From contig OZ024934.1 of assembly GCA_964017235.1 (NCBI GenBank), forward strand, positions 79,016,706 to 79,080,705: DNA of 64,000 bases. The letters run 5' to 3'. This DNA is from Sabellastarte sp. h YS-2021 (lineage: Eukaryota; Annelida; Polychaeta; Sabellida; Sabellidae). The notes beneath the pieces were generated by a model. That model had not been told where the DNA came from. It made no database searches and saw only the letters and a program-made list of their open reading frames with translations. This document shows positions 11,401-23,400 of this stretch, one piece after another (position 1 is the stretch's first letter; the number at the start of each line of letters is the position of its first letter). The position numbers and the translations under genes are program-made.

Positions 11401-14400
11401 CCCCTAACAAAAGAAAGAGGATAAGTAGTGGTAATAATCTTTCTGCGGCTGTACTTTCATTGCTGACTACATATGTCAATACCAAGCTTATATACTGATT
11501 TCTTTCTGTAACTTGGAAGGGAGCAAAAAAAGTATGTATTTTTAATAAAAAAATGTAAATAAAGTTAGTAGAAGGACTTATTTACAAAGAAAATTAAACA
11601 GAAAGGCATGTCTGACCTCTTCAGAGACAAGTGTTTTTAGCCTCATTTATAAAAGCCTTAGCCTTTCACTAAGGCGTGTGTTTCTGTAAGTTAATGCTTG
11701 ACAGCATGTTAACATTGTAAGTAGAAGAAATGTTGTTAATCTACTGTGTAATCTAATTGAATTGAACCACACTTTTATGGTGGTTAATCAGTTCTTCAAT
11801 GATCTATACCAGTGATTAGCAAGTTTGGTATCTAATCATAGGCTGTCACCTCTGTATGGGTTCGACTCCCACAAGTGGCCATGCTTAGGGCCTGTCCTAA
11901 TATGACCCTGGGTGATGAAGTTAACATAAAATGCTAGCTTTGACCTTTAAATAGTTGTAGAGCAAAGGGAACACACACCAAACACAAAAGCTGATTAACT
12001 GCCAAGATATCTGAATTATGTTAGGGCATTATGGTAAAATTATACTACAATCGATATATAAACTTGGCCTCGATGGTATTTAATATTTTATTCACTTAGA
12101 TCTCATTTATTTTGGTGGTGGTTGTTTTCAAATCCATTACATCTGGGCTGGTATTCCTACAACATGTCAAACTCAGTCTCAAACTCAGTCCTTTTTAAGC
12201 ATAAACTAAATTTAGCATTTCTGAGTAAAATCCTTAGTAGTATATGTGTGTTACTTGCCGTTTTAAAACCATTGGCCGTTTCGAAGCTCTGATTCGTTAG
12301 GTTTTGTAACAGCCAAGCCGTTTTGAAACCAAGTAATGTTTTGAAATGGCCAAATAAATAATTTGGCCGTTTCGAAACGGCCATGGTTGTGAAACAGCCA
12401 TGAACATATGCTCTAATTCAAATTAAAACATGGTCAAACGAAATTAATGCAGTTATAATCTCTAGCATTTAAGACGCCTTTCATGCAAACTTATAGGGAG
12501 TATAAATGAATTTAAGCCTGTGTTTAAGAATATACTTACTTGAGAATAGGCATTATACTGGATTATAAACTCAAATTGGAGTTTCAGCTTGAGTTTGTAC
12601 TTACGTGTAGGGAGTTTAAACCGTAAAATTATAGGGATTTTATTTGAGTTTGAGATTGAGTTTAAGATTTTTTATGAATATATCAGCCTTAGGTTCAATG
12701 ATGTCCTGTCCAGTTTTGACATCAGCTATTGAGAGACAGATATAATAGCAACATTAATTTGTGTCAATACATGGACAGTCCCCAACTCCAACAGACAACA
12801 ACAGAGGATTTAAAAGTTTATTATACAATAACATGAATATAATAAATTGTTACATCACACTAACTACTAAGAATATGTACATTTCTATTATAAAAATATA
12901 TAAAACACGAATGTAAAATACAGTTTCATTAAGATTATAAAACAGCCATTTCATGATAATTATTCAGACTAGATTCCACAAAATTATGACCTTTGTCCAA
13001 GGTCACCCCTTGACCCCTGGGTCAATTTGACTTGACTATTTTTGACCTTATCTGACCTCTGCTCCAAGGTCACCTGCCGACCCCAAAGGTCATCCTGATT
13101 ACCCTAGACCCATAAGGTCACGCTTAAAATACTGTTTTGACCTCTGAAGGTCAGATCTGTAAAAACAAGGTCCTGATGATTTTGACCTTAATGTAAGAAT
13201 ATGTGCTTGCTAAGCATTCAAGTTTCACTTACTTTAATGCTGAATACTGTTACATTTACACTAAAAATTTTAACTTTCTATGTACCATTTACGACTTAAT
13301 ATTGAAAAATTCCCCCTTTAGCCAGAATTGTTAGTCATCAGAGGAAGAATAGGAAAAAAGTGGAAGGTGATAAAGATATGAATTCAAAGAACCTGGAGGC
13401 CAAGGGAAGGCAGCCTGAAGCCTAACAAGAGTGCAAGCCCGTGAACGCCATTGGTAACTAGCTTTGGCGCACGCTGCTGCACCCCACCCCACCCCCTGCG
13501 CCAAGGGGTGTGAAGTTAGAGAGACACACCACCTTCCAATGAGCACTCCAGGTTGAAGGGAGGGAGGGTGGGAGCAAAAAGTCCTTCTTGACTCTTCAAA
13601 TTCTTGTGAATCAATGATTCTACCCCCAGAATTTGGAGGGAAAAGCCAGGAAATATTAAGTCTGACCAATGAATTTAAAATACTCCCTGATTTATAGAGG
13701 AGAACCCCTGATGACCCTTTTTCCCATTTTTTATTTTATTTTAGTCTGGTACCCAACCCCCTGAAGGCCCCAAAGTTGGAGCAAGGACTGACTGGGCCAA
13801 TGCCTGGACACTGCCCCCGACAGTCCCCAACTCCAACAGACAACAACAGAGGATTTAAAAGTTTATTATACAATAACATGAATATAATAAATTGTTACAT
13901 CACACTAACTACTAAGAATATGTACATTTCTATTATAAAAATATATAAAACACGAATGTAAAATACAGTTTCATTAAGATTATAAAACAGCCATTTCATG
14001 ATAATTATTCAGACTAGATTCCACAAAATTATGACCTTTGTCCAAGGTCACCCCTTGACCCCTGGGTCAATTTGACTTGACTATTTTTGACCTTATCTGA
14101 CCTCTGCTCCAAGGTCACCTGCCGACCCCAAAGGTCATCCTGATTACCCTAGACCCATAAGGTCACGCTTAAAATACTGTTTTGACCTCTGAAGGTCAGA
14201 TCTGTAAAAACAAGGTCCTGATGATTTTGACCTTAATGTAAGAATATGTGCTTGCTAAGCATTCAAGTTTCACTTACTTTAATGCTGAATACTGTTACAT
14301 TTACACTAAAAATTTTAACTTTCTATGTACCATTTACGACTTAATATTGAAAAATTCCCCAAACCCCAAGCCATGTAGGAGTAGAAGCAGTATGTAATAC

Positions 14401-17400
14401 AAAGTCTACGAATGAAGCGTTCGCTTGAAAACTCGAGCTACTTGATCACCTGCAGTCGCAGCTGGACGAATGTATCTCCAAACGCATTCAGACGCCCAGG
14501 TGCCATGTTCCTTGATTTCCTTGACTGGTATGTCCAAATCATAAGCCAATGAAGCACCTGAGCGCCTGAAGGCGTGAAATGTGTAAAAATTTGATGGCAA
14601 ACCAATGGCAAGATTAATTTTTGATAAAGTTTTCCTGATACGCGTATCTGTGAGTACTTGCCATCCTGCAGCTGTTTGGACTTGGAACAAAGGTTCATTG
14701 TGCCCCGGATTATATAAGGCCATTATTTTCTTCAACGCCCTGTAAGGACATATTGGGGACGCCCCCAGCTTGGGAATAGTCACCATTCTGTATTCATCCC
14801 TGTATTGAATCGTCTTGGACCATTTTAGGAGTAATTGAGCCTCGTTCTTTAAGAAGAATACATCGCCCCCAGTGAAATGCCTTGTACTGTCAAACTCGGT
14901 TATAGCATGGGGGGCCAAATTCGACAAGCGAAAGAAACCGAAGAACGCAGTCAAAAAAACAGCTTTAAAGACGTCTGCATGGGGGAATCTGTGACAACTC
15001 GCCACCATACGCTTAAGAGTCTTTATGTCTATGATATTTCTCTTTGTTAAGACCATGGGCCTGTGTAACTTCAGAGCTTTTATGAAATAACCGACTTTGG
15101 GCTGCCTCCATGCTTCATGAGGCAAATCATACAATATGGACATGGCCCTAATGGCCGAGACATGATTCATAACCATTTTAACAGACACCTCATTTTCCAC
15201 CAAAAATTCCAGGTATGATAACACTACTGAAACTGATACTTTTGATAGGTTAACCTTGGTAAACAGGCAAAATGCAACAAAGGATCTAAATAACATGTTA
15301 TAACATTTTGCAGTTGTAGGTCGAAATGCAGACCTTGTTCTCACTGAAGCCTTTCTGGCATATTCTGTGCAAGCGTCATTCTCTGAAAATACAAAGTATA
15401 GCATCTGTAGCCACAATTTCATAAGCTGTAATCGACTTCCATCATATTAATACTGACCGGAAGCCACACAGGATTTTCAATAAACTGTTGAAGTTGTATA
15501 ACATTTTCTTGTGTGAATTGCCATCTAGATAACAAATCAGCTACTGTATTGTCTCTACCAAGTATGTGCTCATACTGAAGATCAATGTCAGCCAAGGCCG
15601 CTATATACCACACATTCCTGGCGCATGCGCCCAGAAAAGGGTCTCTGGCCTTCCCAGCACTCAAGACCTTGACCACAGCGTCATTGTCGCACTTGACCAA
15701 AATTGTGGTGCCAGACCAAAAACGAGCAAACAAACGCAAGGCCATGACAATATTAACCATTTCTAGATGCACAATGTCTAAGTTTGCATAACCGCGTTCT
15801 ATGGGGAGATGGTACACAAAATTGCCCCACCTGCCACCAAGACCCGTCAAGCATGCGTCAAGTTGTAAGACTGATTTTGACTTAGCATAATGGTACATGG
15901 ATACGCCATTGTACAGTGGTAAAAACTTGTCAAACCATCTAAGGTCCCTGTGAAAATCTTGGTCTAATTCTACCCTGGCAGGGTTACTGACGCGACGCAA
16001 CGTTGTCAACATTCTGTTGAGGAAATACCTGGCTGGCTTGACGCATTTATGAACATATAGTAGGGTGCCGAGCAGGGATTGAAGCTGACGCTTGGTACAC
16101 CACTTTTTCCCTTTCCATTCCTTCACCATTTCGCGTACAACGCCCAATTTCTCAGGCGGTATAGCTACGGTTCCCTCTACAGTATCGACCAGAATACCCA
16201 AGCATACAGCCTTGGTCGTGGGTTCAACCAATTTGGTTTTACTGATAGTCAGACCTAATTGCGTCATAACGTCAACCAATGCGTCAAATGATGCACGCGC
16301 GACGCTTGGCGTCCCGTATCCAAGGAAATCATCAATATAATTTATGACGTTTACGTCACGTAAACGCATGACGTGACGCACTGCGTCGCTGGTTCTCTGA
16401 AAGAACTGGCTTCCGTGCCGGCTCCCGAACGGAATTCTCGTATCAATGAACGTGACGCCCCAGTTGACGCCTAGGAGGTCATAATCACGCGGATCTGCAT
16501 TGAGATGCCTGAACGCCCTACTGACGTCTACTTTAAAAATGTGTGCCCCTTTCCCAATTTTTACTAACTCTTGAGTCAAATCATCAATGGTGGGGAACGT
16601 CAACTTAAAGTCAGATCCCATGTATCCATTTTTTTCCACCCCCGCATTTACTGACTCCCCCCTGGGCCAGCTTAAATCTAAAATCACCCTCCTATTTTCA
16701 GAATTTGGCTTGTCCCTTGTCATAAATGGGGAGTAATGCAAATTTTTTATGGGGGAGTTTTCAAAAGGGCCAATTATTGCCCCAAATTTTTGCTCTTCTT
16801 CAATGTATTTAGTCACATGTTCAGGGAATAGTACAGCTGACCTATGATTTTCTTTGTCGTGTTTCAATGTGCAAGGTCTGTTAAATCCCAAAGGGAACCC
16901 GAACTTTAGACATTCCAATAACTGTTCATCCCAATAGCCTTGTAGCATAGTTTCCCATGCGTGAATATTAAGCTGAGTCGGTACGGGAATGCGAGCACCT
17001 AAATAATTTGGTAGGTCATATTTTTTAACTTCCTCATGCAACTGAATTGGATCTGTACACTGGACTTCTGAAACGGTTTTTTGTGTAGGCATTATTGGAT
17101 CTGTAAGGGGTATGAACCCAAATTTGACCTTGGACTGTGCATTCCAAAGGTCATACGCCTTACACAGAGTGGGACCCGTCACTTTGCTTTGATAATTGTA
17201 AATGATTGAATTGATGAATTTGTCACTTTCAGTATTTTTAATGTCAAAAATCAACCTTTGTCCATCTATTGGGGTTTGACAATATTCTTGTGACACGAAC
17301 CCGTCATTTGGAGGCGTACTTTTTGTCACCTCACTGCTATTGTTCTTGATTGCCACTTCTTCAGAAGCGATCCCCATTGTTCTGGGGGCCAGACTAACGC

Positions 17401-20400
17401 CTCTGTTAATGACCATTGTGTCTTGCATGGTCGCCTCCACCCCTATTGTTGCATTTTTATTGTCCTGACTGGGGACTTCATTGTGCAATTTTCTTACCTG
17501 AAACCTACTTTTTTGACACGAGCCAACATTATTTGAGTCCTTCATGCCGAAACTTGTAATGTTGTTATTGACAGAATTTTGATTCATAGTGATTTGGTTG
17601 CCCCTGACCACATCTGCATATGACCTCACCCCCCTTTGAAGGTCCCTGATTCTATGACTTTTGAAGGAATGTTGCAAGGGACGGACCAGGAGACTTTCAA
17701 CTTCAGAAGGGGTAACTTTTTTGCTGTAGAACACACGGGACGCCTGTCTGTAAGAAGATGAGCCCCCTCCCGATACGACCTTGACCTTGCTGTTATTTTG
17801 TGTAACATCTTTATGAAGTTTATCAAATAATACATTTTTGCACTTTTTACCCCCAACTTTGCTGCTGCCCCCCCCCTAAGTTTTTGGAAGGACAGCTATT
17901 CACTCGTTTTTTGCTTGTGCCTTTCGACTAAAAATGCAGTCTTTCTCTGCATGTCCCAAGTAACGACCCTGTGATAGACAAAAAGAACACAAATGCTTAT
18001 GTAACCTGCCATTCACCTCATGGTCTTTGCTATGCACACAAACTCCAGTTTGGAACTGTTTGCAGTACCAAGGTTTCTGTGATTTGTCACTTTTAGTCCA
18101 GGTTTTACCTACGACTGAGTGTTTTTGCGCATGCGCACGACGTATGCGGTCAATACGAGCTGTGTCTTCCCAATTAGCCCCAGCCCTCTCGAATTCACAC
18201 AGCAAAACCGCATGGGCTGCCTTAGCCCCTTGCCACGAGAAGTCTGTGGCATCTTCCATTAACTCCCCCATATATTGTATCATCTTTTCCCTAATTTTGT
18301 GATCTGATTCTTCCAACATATTTTTACAGAAACCTTGTACCCACTGTGACATGGTTAACTGATCGTACGATAGCCTAGACCTTGTGGCCCCACCCAATAT
18401 GGCTTCATGGGGCCAAGACACTTTATGTTTCACAAGTACTTCTACTGACCCCCCACGTTTTGACTTAATTTTTCCCAAAGTACCTTGCACTTCACTCTGC
18501 TTTTCTAATTCCCTAATTCTTTTGTCCACCTGACGCTGAATTTTCACAGATTGTCTAATTTTATTTAATGTAGGAATACACTGCTCCTCATCAGAAGATT
18601 CACTACTTGAACGTGAGCTATCGCTCCAATCAGCAAATTGTTTTTTAGAAAGTTTACTTAACTTCTTTGTCTTGTGATGCCCTTTGTGATGACCTTTGTC
18701 CTCCGGCTGATCTCTTGTCATTCTGTCCTCCACCTTGTCAAGTCGTCGGTTGACCTTCTCTAGTTGTTGAAGAATCTGCTGCTGTATCTCTGCTTGAGAT
18801 CCCTGTTGACTGCCAGCCGACTGCATCTTGGAGGTAGTGAGAATATCGTGAGAGTCCATCTCTATTTCAGACCCAGAACCTTCCTCACTTACACTGTTGC
18901 CACCTATATCGTGAACCAGTTCAGCCACCTCACATTTCTTGCCTGTGGGGGGGGTGGTGTCTTCCCCCACATTTCCAACACAATTTTTTCTGCTTTCCCA
19001 TGACAGTATCGTATGATAATATTCAAATATTTTGTCAATGTTTATAAATCACTGAAACACATAAGCAAGCAACCTCAGTGCTCTGGCATGACTTTTATCA
19101 GGACTTGATTCAGATTAAATTCGCCAAAAATCGAATCTCAGCCAAATGAATTAACCCAACACAAAGAAATATAGGTTAGACCGTCCCTTAAGGGCCCTGA
19201 CGTCGGGCAAGTGGAACCAAGCCTGAATTTTGTCAAACAAGAGCTGCTAAGCCGCCATAAATCACTGCATAGCTATAATCAAGATATATTTATGGTTCTC
19301 CTCATAGCACGTCCAGTTTAAAGTACATAAGTTCAAATAAAACAAAACACTAAAATCCGTAAAATTCTTTAAGTTCGCACAACCACACAAGAACATGAGA
19401 GTCCAAATAGCAAAAAGTCCTTCTTGACTCTTCAAATTCTTGTGAATCAATGATTCTACCCCCAGAATTTGGAGGGAAAAGCCAGGAAATATTAAGTCTG
19501 ACCAATGAATTTAAAATACTCCCTGATTTATAGAGGAGAACCCCTGATGACCCTTTTTCCCATTTTTTATTTTATTTTAGTCTGGTACCCAACCCCCTGA
19601 AGGCCCCAAAGTTGGAGCAAGGACTGACTGGGCCAATGCCTGGACACTGCCCCCGACTTTTCATCCCTATAGAACTCTGACACAGATATAGGAAACAGAA
19701 GACTTATCAGTGCTTTGTTAATAAAATGTATTATGTTCCTTCTGAGTATAACTTAGACAAGACTAAACATCTTCAGTACCTTGGCATTTCCGCAAGCTCT
19801 TCGGAGAATTGAAAAAAGGTAGAGAAAAACTGATGACATCAAAAAGTAAACAAACCTTTCAATAGTTCATTAAGAGAGTTTTTGTCAAATGACTTCTTGG
19901 CAACTTGAAGTGACCTAATTTCTTATGTATACACGAACTTCCTTTTTATGAAAAAAGGGAACAAAACTCTTCTTTTTATTCCAATTAACACATGCTTCTT
20001 AAGATTTTTAGTAGCAAAGGACAAAGGTTTTGTCTGTTAATGTAATGATATAACTCAGGCAGTCTGTTTGAGATTTCAAGCTTAAGCCTTTATCTTTGAT
20101 TGGTATCTATCTACAATGTTTTTTCAACAAGTAAAACACTTCCACATTAGCCTAAACTCTTGAAAAAATGGTGAAAAAATGGGATTCCATGGCTCTAGTG
20201 CAAATATATTCTGCAAGGAAAAACTCATATATTTTTACATATTTTACTCTTTTTTGAAATCCCCCAAATTGACTCAAATGAAAATAAATGTTAACTATTC
20301 ATGGCACAAAGTAGCCTTGCTTAGGGCTCAAATTTGTATTACATATTTGAAACATGTACTCAGATTCATAAAGCACTCATACATGTCAGGAGATAGAAAC

Positions 20401-23400
20401 CCATCAGCAGTATGCACATGTTAACTAGCATATGTAAAAGTACATTATATGAACTGAAACTTCATTATCTGAACTGAAAATATTCCCTAATTAAGTGAAA
20501 CCTGAGCCTTTAACAAGGCTAGGAAGAAACCAAAACCTTTTACTAGTTTACTATATGGAAATAGATAGACACTGAAGTGGGAGCTTTATGTGGTGTGTAG
20601 TCTCTTATCTGGTGAGCAGCTATTTTAGGTGATTGCTAAAGTTTTTTGAGTTTGTCTTATTTTTGTGTCTAGGAAGAGAATGACTGCTCTCCAGTGCCTA
20701 GAACACCCATGGTTAAAAGTAAGTATGACATAGTCTTTCTTAAGCTCAATCTTTTTATCTGGTCATGTGAGCATAGCTTGTTTCTGATCCGGACTTATAT
20801 TCTTGTAGACAAGAACTGTGTTTTTCATAAACACAACTTATATTCTTGCGAGTACAATTTATTGTTATATTTTCTTTTGTAAAAAGAACATTTCACTAAT
20901 ATTCTCAGAATAAAAATTTTATTAGAATATAGGCATTTCCTTTAAAATGTTTATAATAACAATTTTTTGAAAAAAATTCCATGAAAGTGTAGTTGCTTTA
21001 CATTTGGTTTGTACAAATATTACCTTCATGTTGATCAACAACTGAAAAACCTCTGTTTTCTGCACAGCTTTTGTATCAAACCTGTCATTGTTACTTTTAA
21101 GAATTCTCAAATTCTTATAAATTTAGAAATCTTTAATCATATATATTTTTCTTATGTCAACAATATTTCCCGGAAATTGTTTTGTTTTCTTAGAAAGTTC
21201 TAAGGATATGAATAATTATAAGAATTGGCATGTTAGTGAATATGGACTCAGATGATCACGAAAAGATCTCATGGTCACAACATCATCTCGTGAGCACGAC
21301 ATAACAAGTAGTGAGCACGACACCATAAGTATCGGGCACTAGATCATCGGGTGCTCATAACTTTTTTCTTATGATCAGGACTTTGAAACAGCCTAAATCT
21401 TATTCAAGTTGATGTATTACCTCAATTATATAATAACAGTCTTATATTCATTTCATCTCATAAGCATGTATTTGTCAAATGTAAAATCTTGCTTTAGATG
21501 TATAAATTTGTGAGATTTATACAAGTTGTAATGCTTATGAAATGATTTTCCTGTTGAAATAGGAATTTCTATTGCTATTAATAGCAGTGTCTCAGTGCTT
21601 GTACTGTTATAAAGTGATCCAAATGGTCACTTGTCACTGACATGTTTGGTCATAGGTTCGAACCAAGCTCATGTCAACGTGTGGCAGGAAATACTAATAA
21701 CCTGCACCAATGTGTCATCAGCTGTCATAAGGGAAAGAAAATCCAATAATGCTATTTATTATAACCTACATTACAAAAGAACCTTCTCTATGAAATTTAA
21801 AAGTTTGCATTGTATGCTACTGCCTTAAGTAATGGACATTTTATGTGCTCTTTAATTGAAAATAAATAAGAGGCATTGAACATTAAAGATAGTTGCTTTA
21901 ACACTGATTTTCCAATGAAGTCTGTATAACATGTTTTTAATTCACATAATAAATATAGGATGGGAGGCTTCTTTGCCAACAAAACTATTTAGTTTGAACT
22001 AAAAAATAAAAGCATTTTATTTTTAGCCTTTTATACCTGTTTTTGTCGGGAAAACTGTTTTATTTTCAGCTGTTTTGTACTTTTTCTTATCTGAGTAAAA
22101 TCTTTTGAAGTGTCAGGCCACCCCCTGCATTGTAGAGTGCACAAGTAACAACACAGCAATACTTACCTCCCTGAAGTGTGATGAATAGGGTGGAAGTGTT
22201 TATGTATAGCCTAGTCTTTCTCAAACTCAGAAAGCATTAAAATATATCAAATGTGTATCATAGTATTGCATTTGTATTTATACTCAGCACAATATCTCCA
22301 TGTACTACAGGTCTCAAAGTGATATATGACCCACCTGACTGTACAAGTACAGCTCAATACTCAAGTTACTGACATTGCCCTAACTGAAAGAGAGAGGCTC
22401 AAGGATGACCATTTATCAATATCCTTGAGATTCTTTAGCCTGCCACTTGGGATAGGACCCAATGACAGAGGACCACCATTTTAAGTGGGTCATCTGAGTC
22501 ACTTTGTATCTGGGTTTCAACCCACGTCCTCTGTGTTCCTAGGTGAATGTGTTACCCACTAGGCCATAGTAGCAGATGTACTCAAACATCTAAGTTAAGA
22601 CTTAAGAGTTTATGTCCCAAGGACAGATCTTTAGTGAATGGCACATGTTGTTATGATCTGGATACAAACCCAAGAGCACAGAGGTGAGATCCAGGTGATC
22701 AAATGCCAAATCTGTTAACCACGTGGCAACTGAGGTATTTTCTCTGTACAAATGAAAAGCCATTCTAGACTCAAATATAACTCAGGTTTTAACCCCTTCA
22801 TAATGAGTCTCACTCATGCTGATGGTGGTATATTGTTACCCAGTCTGCCTATTTCTTCTTGTTAGATGACTTTTGTGCGAGACTTTTAGTTATAGTTATT
22901 AGACATTATCCTTTGTCAATGTGTACTTTTCAAAACAAATACCCCTCCCAAAATACCAAAAATCATTTTGTCCACCACCAGGAAGAGTATGTCAATCTGT
23001 CAATGTTTATCATTGTATTTTGTGTAATTTTAGAGAACTGACAGAATGTCTTCACCTCAGCTGAAAGAAAACAAGGCACAACTCAAGCACTTTGTTTATA
23101 GAAGAAAGTGGCAGGTGAGTGGTGATCTCCAGAAAATTATTTTCTCCCAAAGTCAAACTCTCAAAGTTCAAGGTTGATAATCAAATGACGTCTTATGTCA
23201 TATTGGGATAGACCGCCACCATCAACCCCATGTTTCACAAATTCACACAGGATACAACCGAGTATATCACTGGCCAAATGTTTTTCAAGCATGACACAGT
23301 TGTGTCAGTGAATCCGATTGGCCGAGAACCTCAGTAAAATTCTGCGTATATCATGGTTTTTCAGACGCCATTCCCCACAAAAGCTTATATAGCTATCAAA

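Larger units (their letters stand above)
10435..12162. other. Kinase intron 2, 5' part
   Basis: Non-coding, AT-rich. It holds a repeat ending ccttggcggaggtatgcact (10830-10970) and a family 3 SINE (11797-11950). Open frames of up to 85 codons have no recognisable domain. Confidence 0.6.
12774..19657 (-). mobile_element. Complete tyrosine-recombinase (Ngaro/PAT-like, DIRS-order) retrotransposon
   Basis: On the - strand the order is A1 (19657-19409), Gag-like gene, RT/RNase H gene, tyrosine recombinase gene, B1 (14360-13819), A2 (13821-13573), a 257-bp unique spacer, B2 (13315-12774). This split-direct-repeat layout (A1-genes-B1-A2-B2) is known for Ngaro and PAT-like elements and differs from the inverted ends of DIRS1. 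The trinucleotide GAC lies at both outer ends and at the B1/A2 junction, as expected for recombination through a circular intermediate. No target site duplication is seen (flanks caatacatg and ttttcatccc), also as expected. No methyltransferase domain was seen. Paired repeats look identical, so the insertion is recent. It sits antisense in kinase intron 2. Confidence 0.92.
20719..23033. other. Kinase intron 3
   Basis: 2.3 kb. It holds a gagcacgac repeat patch (21285-21360), a tRNA-like SINE fragment with B box ggttcgaacc (about 21600-21680), the family 2 SINE at 22268 and another tRNA-like fragment at 22587-22735. The remainder is AT-rich. Confidence 0.7.

Noticed and set aside
13331..13669. 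112-codon open frame on the - strand in the retrotransposon
   Set aside because: It crosses from repeat A2 into the unique spacer, has no domain, and its composition follows the GC-rich hairpin. Not supported as a gene.
14438..14698. 86-codon frame inside the recombinase gene
   Set aside because: Alternate-frame shadow of the recombinase.
15566..16340. Several + strand frames of 66-82 codons
   Set aside because: They are antisense shadows of the RT/RNase H gene.
14406..17734. DIRS1-type element with inverted terminal repeats and methyltransferase
   Set aside because: The terminal structure is split direct repeats and no methyltransferase motif follows RNase H, so Ngaro/PAT-like fits better.
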